A DNA stretch of 64,000 nt. Origin: Halorubrum sp. BOL3-1. GTDB lineage: Archaea > Halobacteriota > Halobacteria > Halobacteriales > Haloferacaceae. Numbering within the stretch: the stretch's first letter is position 1; every line of letters starts with the position of its first letter. The stretch spans positions 62,001 through 126,000 of the forward strand of contig NZ_CP034693.1 of the NCBI RefSeq assembly GCF_004114375.1, given 5' to 3'. Made by a program: the position numbers and the translations under genes. The notes below the pieces were generated by a model that was given only the letters and a program-made list of their open reading frames with translations, was not told the DNA's origin and did no database searches. This document shows positions 27,518-37,075 of the stretch, piece by piece.

Positions 27518-27674
27518 GGCTGTGTTCCTCGGCGGCTTGTTACTATTGTTACTGTTAGGACTCTTATTACTATATCGAGTAATACTTCAGAAGATACAGA
27601 CTCGGCAAGAGATACAGGAGCGGAAGATGGAGCATGATGAACGAAAGGAACTGTTCGAAGACGAGGATCTATAG
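27510..27674 (+). CDS. Small single-helix membrane protein
   Basis: 54 aa from ATG 27510 (an ATG at 27483 is also in frame). A leucine-rich helix (about 5-25, GGLLLLLLLGLLLLYRV) is followed by a charged cytoplasmic coiled-coil stretch (QTRQEIQERKMEHDERKELFEDED). It overlaps the SPFH gene by 8 bp (ATGATTAG). It may be an accessory subunit of that assembly. No family recognised. Confidence 0.6.
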   Translation: MIRAVFLGGLLLLLLLGLLLLYRVILQKIQTRQEIQERKMEHDERKELFEDEDL

Positions 27675-27794
27675 TGGAACTGTACGAACCGACCATGCCA
27701 GCTAATCAAAGGCGTAAGAAAACGAACGTCAGCAGTACCGACTGTAATTCCCGTCTGGAATGTAGGTAGTCCTCTGTTCCACACTTATTCATTC

Positions 27795-28723
27795 TGCTCT
27801 GTTGAATAGACGTTGAGTCACGGTTACAGCGACTCACACAGTGGTTCTATGTTGCTGATGGCGAACATCAGGACAATTTCACGGAACTGTCGATACCAGC
27901 TCAGCGCTCGCACGGCATCGCCGAGCGAGCGCTTCGTTGTCGAGTAGGATGTTTCGGCCATCCACCGCTGAGCGTAGCCGTTTGCTCGGTTGAGCGCGTT
28001 GTTCGCAGCTGCTTTCGCTGACGAACCACGGTAGTGGACGAGGTACTCAACGTCATGTGCGGCGATTTCGTACTCGGTATGCCAGTCTTGGAAGCCGTTA
28101 TCGGCGGCGACGGACTGCAGGTCGTCCGCGTTTCGGCGGACGACCTGCGGTCCGGTCTTTGTATCATGCTTCCACCGTGCTGCGATGTGAACATCGAGAA
28201 CAGCAAGTGATTCCACATCAGTCAATGTCGTCGCTTTGAGCGTCTGTATTGTTCGTCCTGCCCGCTGGCGGAAGTACGATGACGCACGTCGGCGGTCGAA
28301 AAACGTGCTGTCGAGCGCAGCGTGGCCAGACTGCGGGTGCTGCTGCGCGGAAACGCGCAGCAGCGCCCGCCACACCCACATTTTCAGCCGATCAAACGAC
28401 TTGTAGATCGTCGTATGATCGGGGAGATCGTCCTGATCTAAGTTGAGCGCATCACGAACCTCGGCCATGTACTTCAGCCGATTCGGCGTTTCACGGTAGC
28501 TGCGCTCGTCTTCGACCCGAAAACAGTGTAAAACGACGTGAACCCAGCGGGCGAACCCGCCGCTGGCGGGCTCGCCCGCGTGCTTCCCTAACGCTTGTTT
28601 AGCTAGGTCACGACACTGCTCAATGAAGTCGAGGATGTCGATCTCCATGGTAGGTTCGATTTTCTCGGCTTCACCCTTCTAAACCGGTGATATCGGCTAA
28701 TAAGATCGCTCTTCAACAGAGCA
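27795..28723 (-). mobile_element. Intact IS5-family insertion sequence (929 bp)
   Basis: The element starts TGCTCTGTTGAA and ends with the exact complement. An 8-bp direct repeat ATTCATTC flanks it at 27787-27794 and 28724-28731, the duplication length expected for ISH1-like IS5 elements. It carries one full-length transposase gene. Intact ends, open frame and perfect target duplication indicate a recent insertion between the SPFH locus and trkH. Confidence 0.92.
27824..28648 (-). CDS. IS5-family transposase
   Basis: 274 aa, full length. DDE residues appear in AALDSTFFDRRRASSYF (first Asp), VAADNGFQDW (second Asp) and RWMAETSYSTTKRSLG (Glu, with the Y-(2)-R-(3)-E-(6)-K-like spacing). It catalyses cut-and-paste movement of the surrounding element. 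The open frame is uninterrupted, so activity is plausible. Confidence 0.92.
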   Translation of the reverse strand: MEIDILDFIEQCRDLAKQALGKHAGEPASGGFARWVHVVLHCFRVEDERSYRETPNRLKYMAEVRDALNLDQDDLPDHTTIYKSFDRLKMWVWRALLRVSAQQHPQSGHAALDSTFFDRRRASSYFRQRAGRTIQTLKATTLTDVESLAVLDVHIAARWKHDTKTGPQVVRRNADDLQSVAADNGFQDWHTEYEIAAHDVEYLVHYRGSSAKAAANNALNRANGYAQRWMAETSYSTTKRSLGDAVRALSWYRQFREIVLMFAISNIEPLCESL

Positions 28724-29219
28724 ATTCATTCACGCTCGGAGCTGCTCTATGTTACATCGTTGCTAAACGTTAGGCACAGGTAGAATGCGGTCTCAAAATC
28801 CGTTCCACTGAGTGTCGTATGAGTAGTAGACACTTATCCAGCCGAGCCGATTAACCATAGAAACCTCTTGACCGGAGGTGTACTTTCTGCGGCAGAAGTA
28901 TTGTATATAAAAGAACCCACCTTTTTGAGAGAGCGTAAAAAGCAGTACCTTCTCGACGCATTTTGAGTTCAGCTGCCCCGTACTCAGGATGCTTTTGAAA
29001 AAGTATCATTCAAAGTTTATATATCCATTCTCTTCCTCCTAATTCGCTCAGTACAGAGGAATGATCTAACGCGATAGATTACGATTTATATGCTCCTTGT
29101 TAGGACGCAGTACAAGATGTAAAGGATATATACAACACGGTGATTACGCTCATTCGTTTCGATATACTAACCGGCTGTATTTGCAAAGTGCGAACTGACC
29201 GCCGAATCATGGAACGCTG
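28724..29219. other. AT-rich intergenic region
   Basis: No gene recognised. This stretch is markedly AT-rich (for example TTTATATATCC near 29017 and TTATATGC near 29086). Before the IS insertion it would have been one spacer with the sequence left of 27795. It holds the 3' region of trkH. Confidence 0.4.
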
Positions 29220-30752
29220 TCAGTCATCGATCCCAGCCACGAATAGAGCTAATACCGGGACAATCTCCAACCGGCCGATCCACATGAGTATTATCATGAG
29301 GACTTTTGTCGTGTTGGGGAGAAACTCATAGCTCCCAAATGGACCGAGCGGTCCGAGGCCGGGGCCAATGTTTCCGATTGTAGCGAGTGACGCTGCAAGC
29401 GCTTCTGTCCCACGAAGTGTCTCTCCAATCCGTGCCGTATCAAGTTCGATGAAAACGGCTGCAAGTGCGAAAAGCAGAAAATATAGCAGTGTGAAGATGA
29501 GTATTCCACGGATAATCTGCTCGTCAACGACCTCGTCACCGAGCCGAACAGGGTGAACCACATCCGGATTTGCCGAGGTGTACAGTTCGCGTCGGAGTGT
29601 TTTCAATAGAATAAGCCAGCGGATCACCTTGATTCCACCACCGGTTGACCCTGCAGATCCCCCGATAAACATCGTAAATAAGAGGAGAAAGTGCATATGA
29701 GTGTCCCACTGGGCGAAGTCGGCAGTTGCGAAGCCGGTCGAGTTTAGCAGTGACCCGACCTGGAACACTCCGTGTCGAAGAGCGCTCTCGGTGACACCTT
29801 CTGTAACGCCGCCGATCTCGGTTGGTGGCGCACCGCCTCGAAAGAGCGCAACCGCGAGGATTCCGCTGAGAAGTGCTACTGCTCCGAGATAGATACGGAA
29901 TTCTGTATTCTCTATCAGTTTCGCTGCCTCATCACGGAGTACATACCAGAATAGCGCAAAGTTCACACCTGCGAGAATCATGAATGGGATAATTGTCCAT
30001 TGTACAATGGGCGAAAACGCAGCGATACTATCAGCTTCAGGGGAGAATCCGCCTGTTGGCATCGTCGAGAGTCCGTGGGCAATAGCGTTGTACATGTTCA
30101 TGTTTGGGGCGGCCCCAAGCAGATGAAGCGCGTACAGTACGGCGATAAGGGTGACTGTGAAGACAAGGTAAATCAACCAGAGGGCGCGTGCGGTCTCTGT
30201 AATGCGGGGTGTGAGCTTTTGCAGCCCGGGACCGGGAGCTTCTGACTGCATCAGCTGAGCACCGTTAACCGCTAGCTGCGGGAGAATGGCGATCATGAGG
30301 ACAATAATCCCCATGCCACCGAGCCACTGTGTGAGCTGTCGCCACATCAAGACAGCGTGTGAATGTTGTTCGAAGCTAAGCTCGGTCGTGACAGTTGCAC
30401 CAGTAGTCGTGAACCCACTCATCGACTCGAACAGCGCGTTTACTGGGTGGCCAAGCGCAGACCCGTTCCCATACCCCGCAAGGATATACGGAATTGCTCC
30501 AACGATTGCTGCCAGTAACCACGCAAGTGAGACGACAGCGAGTGCCTCGCGGGGACCGAGATCAGGGTTCGGATCAAGCTGTTCAAGTCCGATCCCGAAG
30601 GCGACTCCAAGCACCATCGAGACGGCAAAGACCCAGACATCTTGTGAGTAAATAACGGCGATTAGAAGTGGGACGCTCATCGCCACCGAGAGATATTTTA
30701 CGATAGTCCCAACGTAGCTAAATGTCGCTCGAGTATCGATAGTTTGTACCAT
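29220..30752 (-). CDS. trkH: TrkH family potassium uptake transporter
   Basis: 510 aa with about ten helices. Four pore-loop repeats are visible, the first being SMSGFTTTGATV with a TTGAT selectivity strand and others LSTMPTGGFSP, LNSTGFATADF and LATIGNIGPG. TrkH is the membrane channel-like subunit for K+ uptake and needs a TrkA-type RCK ring, for which candidates are at 9527-10192 and within the protein at 34893-36539. In salt-in halophiles K+ accumulation balances external salt. Confidence 0.93.
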   Translation of the reverse strand: MVQTIDTRATFSYVGTIVKYLSVAMSVPLLIAVIYSQDVWVFAVSMVLGVAFGIGLEQLDPNPDLGPREALAVVSLAWLLAAIVGAIPYILAGYGNGSALGHPVNALFESMSGFTTTGATVTTELSFEQHSHAVLMWRQLTQWLGGMGIIVLMIAILPQLAVNGAQLMQSEAPGPGLQKLTPRITETARALWLIYLVFTVTLIAVLYALHLLGAAPNMNMYNAIAHGLSTMPTGGFSPEADSIAAFSPIVQWTIIPFMILAGVNFALFWYVLRDEAAKLIENTEFRIYLGAVALLSGILAVALFRGGAPPTEIGGVTEGVTESALRHGVFQVGSLLNSTGFATADFAQWDTHMHFLLLFTMFIGGSAGSTGGGIKVIRWLILLKTLRRELYTSANPDVVHPVRLGDEVVDEQIIRGILIFTLLYFLLFALAAVFIELDTARIGETLRGTEALAASLATIGNIGPGLGPLGPFGSYEFLPNTTKVLMIILMWIGRLEIVPVLALFVAGIDD

Positions 30753-31124
30753 TTCATCTCCTCGAACGCTTTGTGGATATTACCTGTTCGTCGTGTTCTC
30801 AAGTACCCGTCGATGCAACCGTTCTCATAAAATAACGCCGATGATTTCCCCTGACCAGTGTATTGGAAGCCAGTAGTACCCAATTTAAAATAGCCGTTTT
30901 GATGGAATACCGGTGTAAGATCTACGCCCTACATCTTGCCTCGAAGAAAGGCTAATAAGTCTTGTAGTAATATCTCTCAGAGAGTATGGGGGTATTCAAG
31001 TCTCTATATGGGACAACACGCGGTAATTGTGTACTTTACATCAGTGTCCCAACGGTAGTTCTGGGGAGATAATCTACCATAATCTACATCAGTCAGGGTA
31101 ACAGTTCACCGAGAATAAGAGATC
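30753..31124. other. Intergenic region
   Basis: It carries the leftward trkH promoter (TTTAAAATAG region near 30882-30895) and the promoter of the small gene at 31125. Nothing else recognised. Confidence 0.4.
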
Positions 31125-31403
31125 ATGAAACAACTCTATTATGACGTGACTGTAGAATGCACGAGCTCGGCTGCAAGAGATACTATTGATACCCTTGCAT
31201 CCGAAAAGTCAGACGGGCATATCAGTGGATATACGATCGAATATAGAGACAACGAAGGGGAGCTCAAGCTACATATCTGGCACGACATTCCCGACGGGGA
31301 TAACCTCGATACACATTACGACAAAGTAAACACCGTCTTGTCGAAATTACCCGTTTCAGTCCCTCTCGAGGCGGAAGATAGCCCTATTCGGTATAAGGAC
31401 TAA
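31125..31403 (+). CDS. Hypothetical acidic protein
   Basis: 92 aa, hydrophilic and acidic, with the alternating strand and helix pattern of a small alpha/beta fold (KQLYYDVTVECTSS, YTIEYRDNEGELKLHIWHD). No Cys pair, signal or known motif. It stands alone between trkH and the Usp gene. Function not recognised. Confidence 0.6.
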   Translation: MKQLYYDVTVECTSSAARDTIDTLASEKSDGHISGYTIEYRDNEGELKLHIWHDIPDGDNLDTHYDKVNTVLSKLPVSVPLEAEDSPIRYKD

Positions 31404-31617
31404 CAATAACAGAGATGCGTAGTAAGAAATATAGATATGGCTCTGTTGGAATTCCCTTCACGTTTTGCGATTTTGTATGCCGGCGTCGATAAGCGGTAGC
31501 GACTACCCTCGAAAGCGCAAACAGCGCGTTCTAACCAATAATACGACAAATACGCCGATCTAACGCCATAGAATCAGAGAGCGTATATTCTTAACTAACG
31601 AGGATATGGTAGTTCGT

Positions 31618-32058
31618 ATGACGAGCACGGCCCAACCGGGCGAGCGGGACCTGATCGCCCACGTTCTCTTACCTGTCGCCAACGAGGACGACGCACTGGC
31701 AACAGCGCAGGCTCTCGAACCGTACGCCCCCAAGCGTGTGACCGCGCTCCACGTCGTTGAAAAGGGCGGAGGCGCACCTGACAAGACGCCCGTCGAGCAG
31801 TCCGAGAAGCTCGCCGCGGAGTCGTACGCCGCGGTTCGGACCGTGTTCCCCGACGCCGACGACCACACTGCGTACGCCCGAGACGTCGTAGGCGCGATAT
31901 TCGACGCCGTCGACGAGGTCGACGCAAGCGCCATTGCCTACCGCTCTCGGGGCGGAAACCGACTGATGCAGTTCCTCTCCGGTGACCTTTCGATCAAGCT
32001 CGTGACGAAGTCACACGTGCCCGTGATCGCGCTCCCGCGTGAGGGATCGACCGAATGA
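31618..32058 (+). CDS. Universal stress protein (UspA family)
   Basis: 146 aa from ATG 31618 (another ATG at 31606 is in frame). The UspA fold is seen as [33 protein letters not shown], and the C-terminal strand SHVPVIALP. The nucleotide-binding glycine loop reads [20 protein letters not shown]. It overlaps the following transporter gene by 4 bp (ATGA), so it probably regulates that transporter. Confidence 0.85.
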   Translation: MTSTAQPGERDLIAHVLLPVANEDDALATAQALEPYAPKRVTALHVVEKGGGAPDKTPVEQSEKLAAESYAAVRTVFPDADDHTAYARDVVGAIFDAVDEVDASAIAYRSRGGNRLMQFLSGDLSIKLVTKSHVPVIALPREGSTE

Positions 32059-34373
32059 GCGACGAGGAACTGGCCAAAGACCTCGGCCCCCTCGCCGCGC
32101 TAACAATCGGAATTGGGACGATGATCGGGGCCGGGATCTTCGTCCTCCCTGGCACCGCGGTCGCACGTGCCGGTCCGCTCGCGGCGTTCACGTTCGTCCT
32201 CGGCGGCGTCATAGCGCTGTTCACAGCGCTTTCGGCCTCCGAACTCGGGACGGCGATGCCCAAGTCCGGCGGCGCGTACTTCTACGTCAACCGAGCGCTC
32301 GGACCCATGTTCGGCTCGGTCGCGGGGTGGGCGAACTGGCTCGGCCTCGCGTTCGCCTCCGCGTTCTACATGTACGGCTTCGGCGAGTACGTCAACGCGC
32401 TCATCGGGCTCGACCCGGTCGGGCTCGGACCGGTCACGCTGCAGGCCGCGCAGGTGATCGGGCTCGCCGGCGCGCTGCTTTTCATCGCGGTCAACTACTT
32501 CGGCGCGAAGGAGACGGGCGGGCTCCAAATCGTTATCGTCATGTCGCTTCTGGGGATCCTCGCTGTCTTCACCGTTGTCGGTCTGTTGAACGCCAACATG
32601 GAATCGCTGCGCCCGATCGCGCCGCCGGGGACGACGAGCCAAGTGCTCCCAGTCACGGGAATCATCTTTGTCTCGTATCTGGGGTTCGTCCAGATTACCT
32701 CGGTCGCCGAAGAAATCAAGGACCCCGGTCGGAACCTCCCGCTTGCGGTCCTCGGCTCGGTCGTGATTGTCACGGTCGTGTACGCACTATTCTTGCTTGT
32801 ATTGCTCGCGGCCGTCCCGAACGAGCTGGTAGCGAACAACGAGACCGCGGTCGTCGACGCCGCTCGCCTCCTGTTCGGCAACTACGAGGTGTTCGGCTAC
32901 TCGCTGGGTGCCGTCGGTGCCGGCATGCTCCTGATCGGCGGGCTGCTCGCGACCGCCTCGTCGGCGAACGCCTCGATCCTCTCGTCGTCGCGGATCAACT
33001 TCGCGATGGGTCGCGAGAAGATTGTTACACCGAAGCTCAATGAGATCCACGAGAAGTTCGGCACGCCGTACAAGTCGATCGCCCTCACCGGCGGGCTCAT
33101 CCTCGTGTTCCTCGTCGCCGGCGGCGTCGAGTCGCTGTCGGCGATGGGATCCGTGCTTCACCTCGTCGTCTACGGCCTGCTCAACATCGCGCTGATCGTG
33201 ATGCGCGAGTCGGAAGTCGAGGGGTACGACCCCGACTTCGAGGTCCCCCTCTACCCCGCCGTGCCGATCATCGGGGCGCTGTCGTCGTTCGCGCTGATCG
33301 TCTACATCGAACCGCGGATCATCGCCATCTCCGGCGGCCTCGTCGCCTTCGCGCTGCTCTGGTATCTGCTGTACGCCCGCGGGAAGGTGGAGGCGCGTGG
33401 CGTGTTGGGTGCGTGGATCCTCGACCGCTCGGACGAGCTACCGAAGGCCGCCGTGTCAGCCGCCACGTCGGTCCAGCCGAGCGGCGACGACTACCGCGTG
33501 ATGGTGCCGATCGCGAATCCCAAGACCGAGGAACACCTGATCACGCTCGCGTCCGCTATCGCCAAACAGCGCGACGGGACCGTCGTCGCGGTCAACATCG
33601 CGAACGTGCCTGACCAGACCTCGCTCGAAGCCGCCCGCGAGCGCGGCGCACACAACGCCGCTCACGACCTGCTCGACCGCGCGCGAGACGACGCCGAGAC
33701 ATTCGGCGTCGACATCGAGACCCACGTCGTCTTATCTCACCGCGTGTTCGAGGAAGTATTCGATGCCGCGCGCACCTACGGTGCCGACCTCACGGTGATG
33801 GGCTGGGGCGAAGACTCCCACGGTGCGCCGGGACGCGCTGAGACGGCGGTCGACGAGCTCGCTCACTCGCTTCCGTCCGACTTCCTCGTGTTCCGCGACC
33901 GCGGGTTCGACCCCTCGCGGATCCTCGTGCCGACCGCCGGTGGGCCTGCCTCTAACCTGTCCGGAGCGGTCGCGAAGATGCTCCAGACGGAGTTCGACGG
34001 CGAGGTCACCCTGTTGCACGTCGCGGACGACGAGGACGCCGGACGGCGGTTCCTCACCGAATGGGCCGAGACGCACGACCTCGCGAACGCGACCCTGCGG
34101 GTCGAGAGTGGCGACGTCGAGGCGTCCATTGAGCGCGCTGCCCGGGACGCGACGATGCTCATCATCGGTGCGACCGAGAAGGGCCTGCTCTCGCGGCTCG
34201 TCCGCGGGTCGCTCGTGTTACAGGTGCTCGAAGATGTGGAGTGCTCGGTACTGCTGGCCGAGCAGAAGAGCGACCGCGGGATCTTCGGTCGACTGTTCGG
34301 GAGCGGCGCGCGGGCGACCGAGGTCGGTGGGTCGGTCGACACGCCGTCAGACACGGTCACCCAAGACACATAG
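32055..34373 (+). CDS. APC permease fused to two universal stress domains
   Basis: 772 aa. Residues 1-440 form a 12-helix APC transporter ([21 protein letters not shown], then [16 protein letters not shown]). Residues 480-625 and 640-755 are two cytoplasmic UspA domains ([30 protein letters not shown], and the glycine loop [16 protein letters not shown]). UspA domains bind ATP, AMP or cyclic dinucleotides and here likely gate transport. Substrate unknown, either amino acid or cation. The preceding stand-alone Usp gene is translationally coupled. Confidence 0.9.
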   Translation: MSDEELAKDLGPLAALTIGIGTMIGAGIFVLPGTAVARAGPLAAFTFVLGGVIALFTALSASELGTAMPKSGGAYFYVNRALGPMFGSVAGWANWLGLAFASAFYMYGFGEYVNALIGLDPVGLGPVTLQAAQVIGLAGALLFIAVNYFGAKETGGLQIVIVMSLLGILAVFTVVGLLNANMESLRPIAPPGTTSQVLPVTGIIFVSYLGFVQITSVAEEIKDPGRNLPLAVLGSVVIVTVVYALFLLVLLAAVPNELVANNETAVVDAARLLFGNYEVFGYSLGAVGAGMLLIGGLLATASSANASILSSSRINFAMGREKIVTPKLNEIHEKFGTPYKSIALTGGLILVFLVAGGVESLSAMGSVLHLVVYGLLNIALIVMRESEVEGYDPDFEVPLYPAVPIIGALSSFALIVYIEPRIIAISGGLVAFALLWYLLYARGKVEARGVLGAWILDRSDELPKAAVSAATSVQPSGDDYRVMVPIANPKTEEHLITLASAIAKQRDGTVVAVNIANVPDQTSLEAARERGAHNAAHDLLDRARDDAETFGVDIETHVVLSHRVFEEVFDAARTYGADLTVMGWGEDSHGAPGRAETAVDELAHSLPSDFLVFRDRGFDPSRILVPTAGGPASNLSGAVAKMLQTEFDGEVTLLHVADDEDAGRRFLTEWAETHDLANATLRVESGDVEASIERAARDATMLIIGATEKGLLSRLVRGSLVLQVLEDVECSVLLAEQKSDRGIFGRLFGSGARATEVGGSVDTPSDTVTQDT

Positions 34374-34892
34374 AGAACTGTCACTCCATCAGGCAAAAGA
34401 AATCGACTATCTAACGCTGCGGACATCGGGTGTAGCAATCAATAACAAGACTGTATACAGTCAGCAGAGCTTCGCCACCGCCGTCATTCATGGTCTCACT
34501 GATGACAACACGATACTCTCCACCGTTGAGTTGGATCTCATCAACACGGTCTCCATAGTCGTTACCGGGATCATTATTGGGTACGGCGGTCGCAACTATC
34601 GGACTGCCGATGGATAATCCAGATAAATTACCTCGCCCGCCAGCCTGCCCCCCCCGGACGAGATTGAGACGGTCGATGACTCAATTGGAGTTAACGATAG
34701 CTCATCTGTATTGAGCGATCCGGACACTCCAATCCCAACACATTCATCTGCGGGATAAGCGCATTCTGTTTAGTAGTGTCAATTCCTTCTACCCAGTTGC
34801 TGTCACAAATTGACCGCTGAATATAGAGGATGAATCTATCACTATATCTTTTATCATTTCTTCTCGATTGTTTTGAATAATTAGTCTATCGG
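34374..34892. other. Intergenic region with possible gene remnants
   Basis: Reading from about 34440 to 34617 a plausible protein piece appears (STVELDLINTVSIVVTGIIIGYGG), and a second acidic piece follows up to a stop near 34757. Neither has a start or a family match that I can defend. These look like debris of a lost gene. Confidence 0.3.
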
Positions 34893-36539
34893 TCACTTGA
34901 TGTTGGACTGGAATTCCTGCTCAAAGGCGTTAATCCCCTCATCGGTCCCGACGACGACGAGTTCGTCTCCGGGATGGATGGCCGTGTCCGGTCCAATGTC
35001 AGAGACGACATCCTCCTCACGCTTGATTGCAACCACCGTACATCCGGTTCGACCCCGTATATTTGCCTCCCTGATAGTCAGTCCATCGAGTGCTGGCACC
35101 TGTTGACGGATGGTTTTAACCTGCTGCTTCAGCGACACCACATCCCGGCCCTCTAAGAGCTGTGAGGCTGCCATCCGACCTGTTACCCGCGCCAGCGACA
35201 GAACGTAGTCGGCCCCGGCGCGGTACGTCTTCGAGATGTTCGCCTGCTTTTCTACTCTGGCGAGGATCTGTGTGTCAGGTGCCAGATCACGGATCACGAG
35301 GGTGGCAAACTCGGTAGTGGTGTCGTCGGGCAACGCGAGAACAACAGTTTCGGCCTCTGCAATTCCGGCGGCGGCAAGTGTCTCTAGATCCGTCACATCA
35401 CCGACTACATCGACGCCGTCGCCATCTTCTTTATCAATTACCGTATACGGAACTCCAGCCTCGGCAAGTTCGGCGGAAACGGCCTGACCGACCTGTCCAT
35501 AGCCAACAACGACCGTCCCGCCGGCCGCGAAGCCGCGAACCGATGCTTGGGCCATCTCAGCGAGCCGCTGTAGCTGGTCGGCACGGCCCGAAACGAGAAG
35601 AACGCTCCCTGCTATCAGCTCCGTATCAGGCGACGGGGCAGAATTAAAATCGCCACGGATCCATATCCCTATTACGTTGGCCCCTGATCGTTCCCCGATA
35701 CTGCTACTAGCCAGTGTCTCTCCCACAAGAGGGCCACCGTGTCGGATCGAAACTTCTGCGAGTTGCAGGTGATCTTCAATCTCGACCGCGTCGATTATAT
35801 CCGTCCGCGCAGCCGTAGTGACCTTCGCAGCGAGGCTCTCACCCAACAACGACCGGGGGAAAAGGACGGTATTGGCCCCCGCCAACTGGTGGTACCTCTC
35901 TGCTTCCGGACTTTCGATAACGCTGATAATAGGGATATCATCGGTGAGTTCCTTCGCAGCCAAGACGATACTCGCGTCAATCTGGTCGGATAAGTCCACA
36001 AACAGGGCGCGAGCCGAAGGCAAACGAGCATCAGCTAACCCGTCTACTGATTCGGGGTCTGCACAAATGACGGACTTTCCGGCCTCATATAGTTTATCTG
36101 CCCGTTCACGGTTGGATTCAACGATAACGTAGGGGATGTCATTGGCTTCGAGTTCTCTTATGAGTTCGTCGGCTCGTGTCGTGTTCGAACAGATCACGAT
36201 GTGGTTAGTGAGGGCCGTCTCCAGTTCCGATGGCGCTGTCGTAGAGAGAGCGCTCTCCACGAGTGGTGCCACGAACACGGGCAGTGCACCAACGAGCAGT
36301 ACCATCCCAAGTAGGTCGGTCACGGTGATGAACAGGTGCATCTCCGCGCTTTCCCACGGTGAATCCCCACCGAATCCAGTCGTGGTAAACATCTCGACAG
36401 CGAACTGAAGCGAATCGAGAAATGTCCGTGGCCGTCCCTCGTAGACACGCATACCGATCTGATATCCCTTCGCAGTCAGTACGATCGCCGCAGCTAGAAG
36501 GACGAGGTATCCCAAGGCGCGTCGTTTCCATGTGTCCAT
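34893..36539 (-). CDS. Potassium channel-like protein with two RCK modules
   Basis: 548 aa. Two N-terminal helices frame a pore loop with TTTGFGGDSPW (K+ filter-like TGFG), then a third helix-like segment (about 85-110). Two TrkA-N Rossmann domains follow (VICSNTTRADELIREL, about 110-240, and TVVVGYGQVGQAVSAEL, about 340-460), each with a TrkA-C part. The first Rossmann domain has a degenerate glycine motif. It should conduct K+ gated by NAD(H), ATP or nucleotides. Potassium genes trkH and APC-Usp lie nearby. Confidence 0.88.
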   Translation of the reverse strand: MDTWKRRALGYLVLLAAAIVLTAKGYQIGMRVYEGRPRTFLDSLQFAVEMFTTTGFGGDSPWESAEMHLFITVTDLLGMVLLVGALPVFVAPLVESALSTTAPSELETALTNHIVICSNTTRADELIRELEANDIPYVIVESNRERADKLYEAGKSVICADPESVDGLADARLPSARALFVDLSDQIDASIVLAAKELTDDIPIISVIESPEAERYHQLAGANTVLFPRSLLGESLAAKVTTAARTDIIDAVEIEDHLQLAEVSIRHGGPLVGETLASSSIGERSGANVIGIWIRGDFNSAPSPDTELIAGSVLLVSGRADQLQRLAEMAQASVRGFAAGGTVVVGYGQVGQAVSAELAEAGVPYTVIDKEDGDGVDVVGDVTDLETLAAAGIAEAETVVLALPDDTTTEFATLVIRDLAPDTQILARVEKQANISKTYRAGADYVLSLARVTGRMAASQLLEGRDVVSLKQQVKTIRQQVPALDGLTIREANIRGRTGCTVVAIKREEDVVSDIGPDTAIHPGDELVVVGTDEGINAFEQEFQSNIK

Positions 36540-36681
36540 AGCTATTGGTAATAGAAATCGGAGATAGACGTATGTGAATTCTCATATCTCTTTACTGTTC
36601 TGCCGTTTGAACGACTGATAGCAAAGAACTCAGTACAAGACTCGTGCCCTCCATCTTACACGCTAACTTGCCACAATATTA

Positions 36682-36936
36682 CTAATCTGATAGCTGTTCC
36701 ACCAGATGAGACAAGAGCTCCTCAACAACTCGACGAGTGGGCCTGACATCCGCCGGTTTGGAAGCGACAACCGCGTCGATTGTCGAGCGATCGGCCGTAG
36801 TCCCACGTTTTGGGGTTGCGGCCCCTATCTCGACATGTGGTCTGACCGTCCCAAACACGTGACCGCCGGGGTGGATACGCCAGCGTTGAGTGATAGATGG
36901 GATCAGCGCGAAGAACCCGAATATGCTACAAGGTTC
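36682..36936 (-). pseudogene. C-terminal gene remnant of unknown family
   Basis: An open frame with convincing protein composition (SITQRWRIHPGGHVFGTVRP, then a helical end RRVVEELLSHLVEQLSD) runs between two stops but has no credible start. It is therefore probably the 3' end of a gene whose 5' part is gone. I do not recognise the family. Confidence 0.4.
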
Positions 36937-37075
36937 TTAGAGTGGACATTGTGCCGTCCAAACCGCTCTCTCCTCCGATTTGTACCTGTATCATCCCGTA
37001 GGCCACACCCACCGACCGGAAAGTAAACTTGGGAGGAGTGTAACCACAGAGACATCCGATTGATTTAGTACTCCT

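Noticed and set aside
33823-34617. Ser/Arg-rich frame over the end of the APC-Usp gene
   Set aside because: Typical out-of-frame shadow of a GC-rich gene. Only its last part (34440-34617), beyond the gene, looks protein-like and is noted as a possible remnant.
36706-37026. Rightward 106-codon frame
   Set aside because: Poor composition. The reverse strand of the same bases gives a much better protein-like frame (36682-36936).
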